DNA from: Bidens hawaiensis
Taxonomy: Eukaryota; Streptophyta; Magnoliopsida; Asterales; Asteraceae
Direction: 5' to 3'
Length of the DNA: 64,000 nt
Assembly: GCA_021521415.1 (NCBI GenBank)
Contig: JAIQDT010000059.1
Location: 3,038,001-3,102,000, forward strand
The translations under genes and the position numbers were made by a program. Below the pieces are notes generated by a model. It did no database searches and was not told where the DNA came from. It worked only from the letters and a program-made list of their open reading frames with translations. This document shows positions 21,119 through 32,990 of this stretch, in pieces (within the stretch, counting starts at the first letter, position 1; the number at the start of each line of letters is the position of its first letter).

Positions 21119-22132
21119 TGTCAGGACCGGGAGTCAGGTGCAAACCTTGGAAAGGTTGACAAGAACACACTGACTCAGTTACCCAAGGCCTATTGAATAT
21201 ACCGGCGGAATCAGGATATCCAACGAATGGGAATGAAGGTGTGAAGTTGTAGACACGAAACAATAACAGATAATCAATAAGAACACAATCAAAGACAAAG
21301 ATTCACTGTATTTAATACATCATTCAATGAAACAGTGAAAGGAATGTCTAGGGTTTCGTGATGGCGGGGGCGGTACGAGAAAACAAATAGAATATTCTTT
21401 TTGGAATGTTTCTCGTATTGCGTGTGTCGTTGTCCGTGCCCTAAATGGAAACCTAGGACCCTATTTATAGACCCTGACATTCATTCTAGAAGTTCCTAAT
21501 TATTACATAATGAAAGACAAAAGAAATACAAGTGTAAGAGTCTTCGAGCAAGGTTTATCTCTTGCTCGAGCAGACTCAGTATGCAGGGTATGCTCGATGA
21601 GTGTCTTCGAGCATACTTTACTTAGAATACCTTCAGTGAAGATATTCTCCTCTAGCAAGCTTCATTCCTCTTGACCAATCCTTGCTTTGCTCGAACTAGT
21701 CCATCGAGCAAGCTCATTCTTCTTGATGTCTTCAGTTTTTTCCTTAGACTTATTGAACAATCTTTAGCATGCTTGGATGTAAATCTTGCTCGGGGAACTA
21801 CACTATGCTCGAAGTCCTTGCTTTGAACACGTGACATCTTCTTGTTGCATCCATGCTTGTCCCCATGTGCTCGACCATCCTGTGCTCGTAACACTTGGTT
21901 GAAACTTGTATGATCAAGCTGTTTGCTCGATTGGCAATCCATGCTTGATAGAAGAATACTCTTGCTCGAAGCCTTAACACTTAGAAGAATTAACCCCAAA
22001 TGGTTTCGAAGACCTTGCTCGAGGTAGTAAAACCATGCTCGATAGTCTAGGCTTGCTCGAAGTCCATACTTATCCGTTTCCTGAGGAAGTTGAGAAGATT
22101 CCAATCTTCCTTATCAAAAATCCAACCCAATA
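21119..22132 (-). repeat. 3' LTR of the minus-strand Sirevirus
   Basis: Begins (plus strand) TGTCAGGACCGGGAGTCAGG and ends AACCCAATA, where the other LTR has ACCCAACA. Rich in TGCTCGA words (about 14 in 540 bases). TATAAATA on the minus strand at 21462-21469. Confidence 0.9.
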
Positions 22133-22144
22133 ATCTCCCCTAGA
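22133..22144 (-). other. Polypurine tract
   Basis: The minus strand reads CTAGGGGAGATTA directly before the 3' LTR. The bases from 22145 to 22360 show nothing further. Confidence 0.7.
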
Positions 22145-22360
22145 TTGGAACAAGCTCAGATGCACCAAAACACACCTGCATGGAGTTACACATGTATCAG
22201 ACATCAAAGATATATCATTCAAGAACATATCATTTCATTACATAAATAGAAATTCTGCCTCTTGGGCATTACACATTAAATTTTTACATCAAGATACAAC
22301 TGAAACAAAAATTACAAAAATAAACAGAACTAAATTAATCATCATTAAGCATCTATTTTG

Positions 22361-25300
22361 CTATCTCCTCCTCCTGCTCCTTGTATCAGATTTTTCCTTT
22401 TGCAGTTTGACAAGAGCGGCCTTCTGCTTGATCACATTTAGTTCAACAGCATCAGAGGAGTCTATGGGAAACTCTGCATCTACTAAATCTTGGAGATCTT
22501 GAGGATGCATGAATTGAAGATCCCCATCATACCGGATCACAACAATGGTTATACCCGATTCATTGCTTAAGGAGATTGAGTCGTTGTGCTGGTTGTAAGA
22601 GATGAAGGTGATTCTTCCATTATGCTGCACAACCGAATTTGGTTCTCTCATCTCCTGCCTCATAGCCAAGCACTCCTTTAAAGTCTTTCTTTTACCATGT
22701 GAGCTACTTGCTTGGGTTTTCCTTTTGCTGGTGTCAAATAGAGAGAATTCAAGAGTGTGAACTTCATTGATCCTTTTGCGCCTTCTCTCCTTCTCAGCTT
22801 GACTATGTATTATTCTTTTCTTTTGATTTAGGAATGGAAATCCTCTCTCTGATTGTTCCTTAATGAATTTTGAGAGGTCATTGCTTTGTTGTCTAGATGG
22901 TTGGCTTCTGATTTGATTGTAATATAGTTTCTAATTCAGCCATCTTTGTCAGTTGTTCTATAGTAAAGTTTCTCAAGTAATCCCTGAAAATAATAAGAGT
23001 TTCTTCTTGATATTCAGTGATCACCCTTAAAGTCTTGGATCTTTTATCATGGAAGAGATGTGTGGGCAGATTTAAGTTCCGGGTTGCTTAGGCCTCACAA
23101 TCTCAGACCTTAAGGGTGTTCGGCTTGTGCTTCCTTGCTGTGTCTTTTGTGTCTTGTCAAGCCCTTCTTTTACATACCATCTCTTTAATGTTTCGTCGGT
23201 TTGAGTCATTAGTCTTCCCATTTTAACACCTTTCTTGTGTAACGCACTCATCATTTCATCTCTAACAAGTTCCTTCATCTTTCTCTTCTCTTCTTCCAAT
23301 CTTCTCTGTGTTTCCATATATAATCTTTGCTCTCGATTGTATATGTCTAAAAGTTGTTCATGAGGCATGTTGTTGAACTGATCTTAAGTCATACCTTTAC
23401 CCATCACAATTTCCTTTAATGTTTGGACTCTCTGAGGATCTTGGAACCATGCTCTAGCCTCAGCCTTCTTCTTTTCAGTTTCCATCCTCTCTTTCTCTAT
23501 CTGCTCTTTTAGCTTCTTTTCTCTTTCAAGATCAGCAGAACTCCTTTTACTTTTATGAGAATCTTTAACACTTTGCACTTTTCTCTTCAACTCTTCCAGA
23601 GAAAGCTTAATCAGTGAATTGTATTCAAATCCATGGACTTGTAAGAATTGGATGTCTTTATGTTTAGCCTTCACAGACTCATACTCAGCATCATCACTTG
23701 TCCTCTTTCTTTTGTTTGCCTTTTCAACAAATTTGGCAATGTCATCCACAAGTGCTCTTTTGTAGATTTTGTCAATAACATCAAAAGACTGCAAGTTTAG
23801 AAAAGCAGGCTTGTGACCAGCCTTGATTAGGAATTCTCTTTTTGATTCCCTCATCTTCCATCCTTCAGCTTCATTTGCTATTTCTTCCCTTGATAATATT
23901 TGGAGATATTTCAAATCATAGTCAAGACTTATCAAGTAAGCTTTATCTTCATCCTCCTTCTCAATGTCTTTTGATCGTTCTTCATCCTCATTTTCTTCAA
24001 ATTATTCATCCAAATTGTGAAGTGCCCCAATTATTGGTTCTTCTGTTTCAGGTTTAGGGGACTGGAATACAAACTTGGATTTCTTCGGTCTTCTCTTATA
24101 GACTGATTTTTGTCTCTTAGATTTAGGGGGTTCAACTTCAGACGTTGCTTTCCTTTTTGCCCCCCAGCTTCAGTCTCTGGTTCTGTTGGCTCAGTGAAAA
24201 TTGGTTCTTCGTTTACAGTCTTCTTCACTTCATCGCCAATAGTTTCTTTGATTATGGGTTTCTCAGTGTGGGTTGTAGGTTCTTCATCAAAGATCTCTTC
24301 AACTAAAGGTTTAGAAGGTTCAACAACCTCTTCAACTCGTGGCAAAGATTGTGTGCTGCTGCTCAGATTTATGAAATCTCTTTGAGCCTTTTTAGCAGCA
24401 GACACAATCTCAGGATGATGCCCTTCTGGTCTGTTCAGAATGTCTGTCAAAGTCTTCATAATAACCAACTTGACCATAGTGCTTGCGGATACTTCAACTG
24501 TTTCATCCTCTTCTTGATGTACTGGACCCAAGCTGAGCTCTTGTTCCTTATTTGTTTCTGTCTCAGGTTCTTCACTCTCAGGCTCAGATGTGACAGGCTC
24601 AGACTGTATGGGCTCTTCAGGCTCAGATAATGTGGGCTTTTGTTCAATTTGCACAGGCTCAGTTAGTATAGGCTCTTCAGGCTCATCTGTTTGTGTAGGC
24701 TCTTCATCATTAGCATTTTGTTTTGCATTTAATGCTTCCATTGTAGCCTTAATGACATCATCTGCCTCTTTTCTCATTATTTCATTCTCTTATTCTTTCT
24801 TCTTCATTTTGATTAGTGCTTCAAGCAATTCTTGAGGAATTTCCTCCTCATTTTCTTGATCCATAGACTCCAATTCTTCATTCAGCAGTCTTATAGCTGT
24901 TTTGACAGATTCTACTTCAGCTATATCTGGATCAATTACATTGTCTTTTTCTAAGATCTTATCACCAGATTTGTCTTTGTGAGTTGGTATTGGATGGAGG
25001 TCTTCCTCAGATAGAGCCACCCCTTTTCCTTTTATTTGTCGTTGAGCAATCTGTTCAGGGGTCTCTTCTTCTGTTTCTGTCTCCTTTTCTTTTACCTCCC
25101 CCTCAACTTGATCATTTCTTTCTACATCTTCTGGATTTATCGATTTTGTGACATTGGGTGTTTCATCAACTTCATTATGATCTTCTTCTGAACTGGCATA
25201 TGTGTTTTCAATTAGTTTTAGCCTTTCATTTTCATCTTGATTCTCCCCCTGTTTTCGTGCATCTGAGGTCTTCTCAACCTCAGAGTGCTCCAGGGCTTGA

Positions 25301-26921
25301 ATTTTCATTAAGGCCTGTTGCAAGGCTGTCTCAAGAGCTTGGTTCCTGACCTCCAAGAAAGCGTTCTTCTCCTTTAACATTATGTTTGCAAAATCCAGTT
25401 CAACATTTTCTGTGATAAGGTCATAAATGTTAGGGCTTGAAGGTGGTGTTTCTTGAGTTGGCTTTGGGGCAGGTTCAGAGAAAGGTTCAGATTCAGCTGA
25501 TTTTGGAGATGGTAACTTATATCAGGATCAGTGGGAATGGATTGGGTTGGTTGAGCAATGGTAGTAGCGGGTTGGTCTTGTACTGGGGAGGATGATGGAG
25601 TTGGAATATGTGTGTCTTGTACAGGTTGGGCTGGATGGGAAACAGGTGGTGAGGTATTAATTGGAACATGTAGTGGGGATGTTGGTGGTGAAGGGACATG
25701 TGTGTCATGAATTGGTTCAGTGTCAGATAATGCTGGTTCAGTGGTAGCAAGTGAGGAAGAGATGTTGTCATTTACATCATCAACCTCAACAGAGTTAGTG
25801 TCATCATTGTATACTTCTGGAGGTGGTGAATCTGGTGGAGTAATCTTATATATGGTATCAACAACATTTGATATTACATTTGCTACAAACACATCATCAT
25901 CCATAGGCTCAGTAGCTTTGTTGCTTGGACCCTCAATTGGTTCATTAGTTTCTTCATTTACTTCCAACTCTCCATCATCTCCTTCATGAGTAGGTTGTTC
26001 AATCATAGGTACATTACCAACAACAACATTTTGAGCATGATCAACATTGGCCACATCCATAGCATTATCACCATTTGTACCATTGTCCCCTTCGTCATTC
26101 TGATCATCATTATCTTCATCATCACTGTTTCCCAGGGTTCTAGGCACATCAATGGCACCTAGAGCTGGCACAAGCAGCCATGGGAGAACATCCCAATCAG
26201 TATTCTCTTTAAACTTACTCTTTGCATCTTTCATTCGCTTGCAGATATTAGGATCTTGTAACCTCAAAACCTCTCCTGTTCTTTGAATATCCGGTAACGA
26301 TCTGTTTATCAAAGTCTGCAGGAACCTTGGATACATAAGGAACCTCTTATTTACTTCCTTCTTAGCATTTGATACCAAACCGTTGAAGATTAATCTTGAT
26401 ATATTGAATGGTTGTTGGTACAAAATCGCCACAGTGAGAGTGCCCAGTTCCCTGCTCAGTAGTGTCCAAGTCCCTCTCCTTGGAGATAAGGACTGGATGA
26501 CATGATGGATTAGAAAACGGTATATCAGTGGAAAGCTGCCCTTCTGAATCTGTCGCTCTTTCACATCTCCTTGGTAACCCATTGTCTATTGAAAGAATCT
26601 TAATAATCTTGGGGTTGAATAAGAAGGTTGAGCTTCAAAATTGTCGTTCAGGTTCAGTGCAGCTCTTATCGAAGCTTCTGTAATCTCAATATCATTATTT
26701 AGGACAGAGGCCTCAATCTTCTTCATGTTAACGTCATTTACATAAGTACCTGAGCCCCAAAAGTCTGCTATGTGGTTCCTGTAAATCGTAGGGCTTTCAG
26801 TGAGGGCTACTCTCAGGTTGGAGTTCCTTAGAAAAGTGATCATTAGCTCCAACTCTCGGTTATCATCGTCTAGCTCCAACTGAGCACACATATTGTGCCT
26901 CTTTTCAAATTTTAGGGCCAT
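22361..26921 (-). pseudogene. Sirevirus accessory (env-like position) ORF, about 1500 codons, broken
   Basis: Starts with ATG at 26921, five bases after a splice acceptor. The N-terminal part, NLRVALTESPTIYRNHIADF, then FPLIYRFLIHHVIQSLSPRRG and KRFLMYPRFLQTLI, is the plant-transposon-protein domain known from Sirevirus-like elements of composites. The middle is acidic and Ser/Thr/Pro/Glu-rich (24030-26100); then come Lys/Glu-rich coiled coils (23070-23935). The C-terminal module at 22361-22669 contains GRITFISYNQHNDS and TIVVIRYDGDLQF. Lesions: in-frame amber stop at 26586, frameshift near 25510, in-frame stops near 24790 and 24005, and stops after 23384 and 23072. I see no clear signal peptide or fusion-protein features, so envelope function is not supported. 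The role is unknown. Confidence 0.7.
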
Positions 26922-26926
26922 CAGTT

Positions 26927-27034
26927 CTGCAAAAAGAAAACAATAGTCAGTACACGAAGTTGCAGAAACAATATGCGAAGGTAGTTAGAGAAGATTAGCG
27001 TCTTTAGTAATCTGTTCCGTAGTAATATGCGTAC
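26927..27034 (-). other. Putative 108-nt leader intron of the accessory ORF
   Basis: On the minus strand: donor TTGCAG|GTACGC at 27034, branch-like TACTGAC, polypyrimidine TTGTTTTCTTTTTGCAG acceptor ending at 26927. The ATG follows five bases later. Confidence 0.55.
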
Positions 27035-27274
27035 CTGCAAAAACAAGTAAACAATTAGTCTGAAATTCAATTAGAAACCCTAATTTCGAAATCGGCGAGA
27101 CGATAATCGAAAAACGATATCTTACTGAGGTCGAAACAGAGCTAATGGCTAAATGTCGAAGTATGTTCGAGCAGAGATTGAGTATTCAAGTAAGAAGGGG
27201 ATGCACGAGCAAGAGGCTTGCTATAAGGTTTAAGAGAGGGAGAAGAAATATGTGAAAAAGTGTCTAAGTGCCCC

Positions 27275-27281
27275 CTTTATA
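27275..27281 (-). promoter_or_regulatory. TATA box upstream of the accessory ORF
   Basis: The minus strand reads TTAGGTATAAAGGGGGC, 354 bases before the ATG. Upstream of it lies the TGCTCGA cluster also found in the LTR. Confidence 0.45.
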
Positions 27282-27359
27282 CCTAACGTTTAGGTAGTAC
27301 AGTACCTTCGTTTGTCTTCTAGTGTACGACAGTTGTCATTTAATTTCAAATTTAATGTA

Positions 27360-30075
27360 CCTCCTTTGCTCGAGCATACAACCAAAACAAAAGATGGCTC
27401 CCACTGTACTCGAGTACATAGTACAATCCTTTCTCGACGTACTTGTATGTTTATAATGCTCGAGCACTAGTACACTTGTGATAGTTTGCTCGAATATACT
27501 TGTGCTCGATGCCTTAGCTAAATGTTGATTATTATGTTGCTTGCTCGGGTATAGGATCATGCTCGACAAGAAGTGTACTCGACAATACTTAGTAATACTC
27601 CCTTAGTGTATACGTGAGACACAATCATTGCTGAACCTTACTCGAAAATGCATCAAGCTCGACATTACTTATAGATCTATCTTGACTAAACATATGCTCG
27701 AGATGCAACTCCTCTTAGCAGTGCTATAACCTTTGCTCGACTTACTTAGATTACTTTAACTCAATGTGCTCTATGTAATTTCATGCTCGAAAGCCTTAGC
27801 AGATTTAATCCTTCCTATGCCTGTACTCGAACACTCAACCTAAGAGTCTAGCGTACAAGTTTGCTCGAACTACTTAACAAATTGATCCATTAAGTTCCTT
27901 AGCTCGAATTCTCATACCGAAGTGTCTAGCACACAGCTATGCTCGAATCACTTAGTAATATTGTCTAGCACACAGCTATGCTCGAATCACTTAGTAATAT
28001 TGCCACAACCTTGCTAAGCTCGAAACCCACAAACCAAAATACCTAGCACACAACTATGCTCGAAACACTTAAATGTTTCCTATCATTCTGTTCTTTGTGC
28101 TCGAGATCTTAGGTCTGACTACTTACCATGCAATCATGCTCGAAACACATAACATCAATTTTCATATCATACTAGGTGCTCGAAAGTAAGATGTATGCTC
28201 GAAACTCTTAATAGTAATCTTTAGATCATCAGTTATGCTCGAAGGTAACATACATGCTCGAAATACATAGATGAGCCATTCATGTCATATAGCATACCAG
28301 AAGCAATGTTATCACACTAGCAAGAAAAGTTTCTTTGCTCGAAACACTTAAATGGTTTTCAGTTCAGATTTTGAAATCGACAAATCCTGTGCCACAAAGT
28401 CTGCTCAAATTGCAATTTTGCATTAAAGATAATCATTTCAGAATGGTGAGCTGAACTAAGCAATTTGTTTAAGGTGAAATAAGAGATCAAATTTCAGTTG
28501 AATATTCTTTTGAAAACATTTTCATATAAATATCTCAACATGGGATCAGATTGTTTAAAAGCTTTCACACCATATCGTAGTGAGCCTTATTACAATTTAA
28601 GCCAGGTTGACAGTAGGTAATTGCACTTAGCATGATTATTATGACATTTGTGATATACTTAAAGTTCAATTAAAGCTTTAGTGAAGAATGGTTACATTTT
28701 GGATTTTAGGTTGTTCCTTATCTCTTCTCAAAGCTTATATATCTTTCTCCAATCACCCCAATTTGACTTCAACCCCCTGATGCCTTGGTCAAAATTTGTT
28801 TTTATGAGCAGTTTATTTAGAAAATTATATATAGATATCAGACTATAAGGTTGAACGTTGGACATACATGCCATCCGGACTTACAAGCCTTACATTTAGG
28901 GTGTTTAGGACTTATTTGGATGCCCCACCCCTATAGTTCCCTTAGTGCCCCTTAAGTCATGATATATTGTTATTTGATATACTATTTTGAGGAATTTTTC
29001 TTTTTCTATATTTTTCCTTTTTCTTTTTCTTTCTTTTTCTTTTTGATAATCTTTTGTATTTCTATATTTTTATATCTGCTCAGATACTTTGTACATAAAT
29101 TTTATGTGACTAAAACACCAACAAGCTGGTGTATGATTGGATAATTCCCTTTCTGCCTATCATTCGGAGAGATATTCAAGGAAACATACCTTGGTCTTCA
29201 AATGAGTCACCACATCAGACTTAGCAATTTCATTATATTTGTATCACGCATGTCACTACACTCATGAAAAGATACTCAAAGCAAAATGTCAATTTACTAA
29301 ACAGAAATCCTTTAAGCCTATATTCCAAGGGTTAGAGATTTTAAACAATATACTATCATTTCCCATAAGGTTGGATACAATTCCTATTCAAAAACCTTTA
29401 AGCTTCTATAAAGCTTATAACCGAATGATCTTATCATATCTCCTATGAGATCACCAAAAACAGTGTGGCTTATTCAAAAACATTTCACAGTTTCAAAAAC
29501 CATTTATTTTTAAAAATATTCATTTTAAGGATTGATTCTGAAAACAGTGATGTCATCCAAGCATATTTAACAAGCACACACTTAAACTATGTAAAACACA
29601 TTCATTCAGACAGCATAGAACATTCAGATAAACACATAAGTCTGTCAAGCATGCTAAAAAAATTCATCGAGCATACTCAAAATTCTACCGAGCAACCTCA
29701 AAATGTATCATTTCAGTGTTTGTGCTCGAAAGACTTAACTGTGTGCTCGAGCAGTAGACTTGTGCTTGGAATGCTTGGAAAGTTCTCCAGAACATATGTC
29801 CATGCTCGACTAGTAATAACATATCATTTGCGCTCGAATTACTTGAGAGATCTCAAGTATTGTTTGTTTGTGCTCGAGGAACCTCAAAACACACCATCAA
29901 ACACAGAGTCATGCTCGAAATACTTAAAAGTTTTTCAAGGCAAGAAGCTATGCTCGAGCAACTGAGCTATGACATCTGTGCTCGAAAGACTTAGAAAGGT
30001 CTTCCAAGTATCTCTGCTTGTGCTCGAGGAGCATCAAGCACAGTATCAAGCACAGATTCATGCTCGAAGTACTTA
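27360..30075. repeat. TGCTCGA motif field between pol and accessory ORF
   Basis: About 37 copies of (T/A)(G/A)CTCGA, dense at 27360-28340 and 29725-30070, often as GCTCGAAA-CACTTA. The same word fills the LTRs of this element. A poly-pyrimidine tract (28985-29065) lies in the gap. No coding frame is credible here. Confidence 0.8.
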
Positions 30076-30280
30076 AATCACAGAAATACATCATACAAGC
30101 ACATATCAAAGTACTGAAAGCTGTAATTAACAATTATAACACATTTTTCACACAAAGATAGTTACATACATGATTCATGCAATTAGAATGATCAGTTAAG
30201 CATAGCAAATCATCATGCAAACATTCAAAGTGAGTAACAAAGATAATCAGGAAATAACTTACTTAAGCACACATCCTCAA

Positions 30281-31900
30281 TCAAACTTCATCAGCATTTA
30301 TCATTCCTAGGCATTTTAACAGAAAATGAAACCTTGTTTTATCTAAAGGTTTGGTGAATAGATCAGCCAGATTATCAGATGAATCTACCACTTTCATTTC
30401 TATTAAGCCTTTTTCCTGATAGTCCCTAATGAAATGATGTCTAATTTCAATGTGCTTAGTCTTAGAATGTTGGACTGGATTCTTAAAAATAAACATAGCA
30501 GCAGTATTATCAATTAAAATAGGAGTAAGTAAGAAATTCAGACCATAATCCAGCAGTTGATTCTGAATCCATAGAACCTGTGCACAGCAGGCAGAAGCAG
30601 CAATGTACTCGGCTTCAGCAGTAGAGATGGACACTGTAGTCTGCTTCTTGCATTGCCAAGACACCAGCCTGTTTCCTAAAAACTAGCATCCTCCTGAAGT
30701 TGATTTTCTACTCATGTTGCAACCATCATAGTCACTATCTGTGTAGGCCATCAAGTCAAAGGAAGGGTTCTTTGGATACCAAATCCCCAACTCTGGTTTT
30801 CCTTTGAGATATCTGAAAATTCTTTTCACTACTAGCATATGTGAGACCTTGGGGTTGGCTTGGAATCTTGCACAAACACACACAGCAAACATAATATCTG
30901 GCCTAGATGCTGTAAGATACATCAGGGATCCTATCTTGGCCCTATATTCATGTTGGTCCACCGGCTCCCCTTTCTCATCAGGTACCATTTCTCATGTGTG
31001 TCCATTGGTGTAGACACTGTCTTGAAGTCTTGGCACTTGAACTTGTTAAAAATCTCTTGAACATACTTTGATTGATTAATGAAAATTCCATCAGCCTTCT
31101 GTTGTACTTGAAGTCGAAGGAAGAAATTCATTTCCCCCATTGAGCTCATCTTGTACTTGGATTTCATCACTTGATCAAACTCCTTGCACATTTGTTCATT
31201 TGTAGAGCCAAAGATAATGTCATCCACATACACTTGCAACAGCAACAGATCTTTGTTCCATCTTTTGTAGAACAGGGTCTTGTCAATAGCTCCTCTGCAG
31301 AAACCATTGTCCAACAGATGGTTTGACAACTCATCAATACCAGGCCCTTGGTGCTTGATGCAGTCCATACAATGCTTTGCTGAGTTTGTAGACCTTGTTG
31401 GGGTGAACTGGATCTTTAAATCCTGGAGGTTGAGTCACATATACCTCCTCATTAATCTTTCCATTTAAGAATGCAGATTTCACATCACGTTGATAGACTT
31501 TTATGTTCATTGATGTTGCATATGCTAGAAAGATTCTTATGGCCTCTAGTCTTGCAACTGGAGAAAATACTTCTTCAAAGTCCACTCCTTCTTCTTGTAA
31601 GCATCCTAGAGCCACCAATCTTGCTTTGTTTTTGATCACTATGCCCCTTTCATCTTTCTTATTTCTAAATACCCATTTGGTTCCAATAGCATACTTGCCT
31701 CTGGGCTTGTCAACCAAGTCCCATACATGTAAGTCTTTGAATTGTGCTAACTCTTCCTACATAGCTTCTACCCAACTGTTGTCTTTTAAAGCTTGATTGA
31801 TATTCTTTGGTTCAATTTGGAATAGAAAGCAAGCATACAGGCAGATGTTTGCCTTTTCAGATGAACTTCTTGTCACTCTCTCATGCAAGTCTCCTATGAT
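30281..31900 (-). pseudogene. pol: Copia reverse transcriptase and RNase H
   Basis: Minus strand. The RT N-terminus reads [18 protein letters not shown], then [15 protein letters not shown], and [17 protein letters not shown] with the first catalytic Asp (31334-31717). A one-base frameshift at about 31340 leads to [16 protein letters not shown] with the YVDD active site (about 31225). Next come [20 protein letters not shown] and AYTDSDYDGC; after a stop at about 30685 follow [20 protein letters not shown] and [13 protein letters not shown], the RNase H domain, ending at the stop at 30281. All key catalytic residues are visible but the frame is broken at least three times. It synthesised element cDNA in the particle when intact. 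Confidence 0.9.
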
Positions 31901-32990
31901 GTTCTCTGCAGGATGATTTCTTTCAATAGAAGTAGTCTGCACAAATTTTTGTGCCGATATTTCTGTCTCAAGATTGGTCATATTGATCTCAGCAGTTTCA
32001 CTTTCAATTCTTTCTTGAGTTTCAGTAGTTTCTAGAGTTTGATCAATCTCGGATGATGATGCTTCATTTGATCTAATTTGCAGAGAGTCAAACAAAGACT
32101 GAAACCTGTCTTCACATTGATTTGTCACTTCAGGCAGAACAAGTTACTGACTTTGTATGGGTTCACTTTCTATATCACTTGGACCTTCGTTAGAAACTTC
32201 AACTGCAGCCTCTTGTTTGTCCATTCCAACTTCAGCTGCATCTTGATTGCATCTCTCAAAGTTAAATCCATTTGGCTTCGGAGCAACAGATGACCTTAGC
32301 TTGACCAGATTAACCTGTTTTTGTTTTCCTTTATCTTCAAAGCTAGTTCTGTACATGCTGTCATCCATGTCTTCATTATAGATCTTGAATGACTTGATCA
32401 TCTTCTCCAAGTCAAACAACCATTTGGGACCTTCAACATTATTGAAGTGGTTTTCATTGAATATTATGTCTGAAGACTCAATGACTTCCATGTGCTCCTT
32501 CACATAGACACTGTAAGCCTTTGAATGAGATGAGTATCTTATAAAGAAACATTCCAGAGATTTTGACTGGAACTTGTTTAGATAGTCCTTTGTATTTAGC
32601 AGTGAGCATCTGCATCCAAAAAGGCTTTAAGAACTTCACATAAGGTTTTCTTTTCAAGATAACCTCATATGGAGTCTTATTTTGAGCCTTGTTCTGTAGA
32701 ACCCTGTTCTGCACATAACATCAGTGTTGATTGCTTCTACCCAGAAAGTGTCTGGCAAATTTGCATCACCAATCATGGTCATTGAAGCTTCAATTAGTGT
32801 TCTATTTCTTCTTTCTGCAACGCCATTTTGCTCAGGAGTTCTAGGTGCACTATCTTGCTGAAAGATCCCTTTAGAAGTGTAGAATTCTTCCATTATTCCA
32901 TTGTTGAATTCTGTCCCATTGTCACTTCTAATGACTTTCACTTTACTTTCAAGTTGATTTTCCATTTTCAGCACATAGGATCTGATTAAC
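31757..32990 (-). pseudogene. pol: Integrase C-terminal half and linker to RT
   Basis: Minus strand from 32990: [19 protein letters not shown] (second catalytic Asp), then QDSAPRTPEQNGVAERRNRT with the catalytic Glu, then the usual NLPDTFWVEA segment. Frameshifts follow near 32700 and 32500; an acidic linker (31757-32503) joins RT. The N-terminal half of the same domain is at 44352-44808, on the other side of the gypsy array. Between [10 protein letters not shown] there and this point the gene is interrupted exactly by the array plus a 5-bp duplication, so the split is due to insertion, not deletion. Confidence 0.85.

Noticed and set aside
26560..26600. Programmed readthrough of the amber stop (CAA TAG ACA) in the accessory ORF
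   Set aside because: The following bases do not match the known leaky context, and the gene has other stops and frameshifts, so decay is simpler.
22361..26921. Calling the accessory ORF a viral envelope gene
   Set aside because: Only its position after pol fits; I see no signal peptide, transmembrane pair or cleavage site, so it is left as an accessory ORF of unknown role.
27336..27569. Minus-strand 77-codon frame near the accessory promoter
   Set aside because: Lies in the motif field upstream of the TATA box, with no domain.
28959..29965. Plus-strand open frames in the TGCTCGA field
   Set aside because: Low-complexity pyrimidine tracts and motif repeats, opposite to the host element, no domain.
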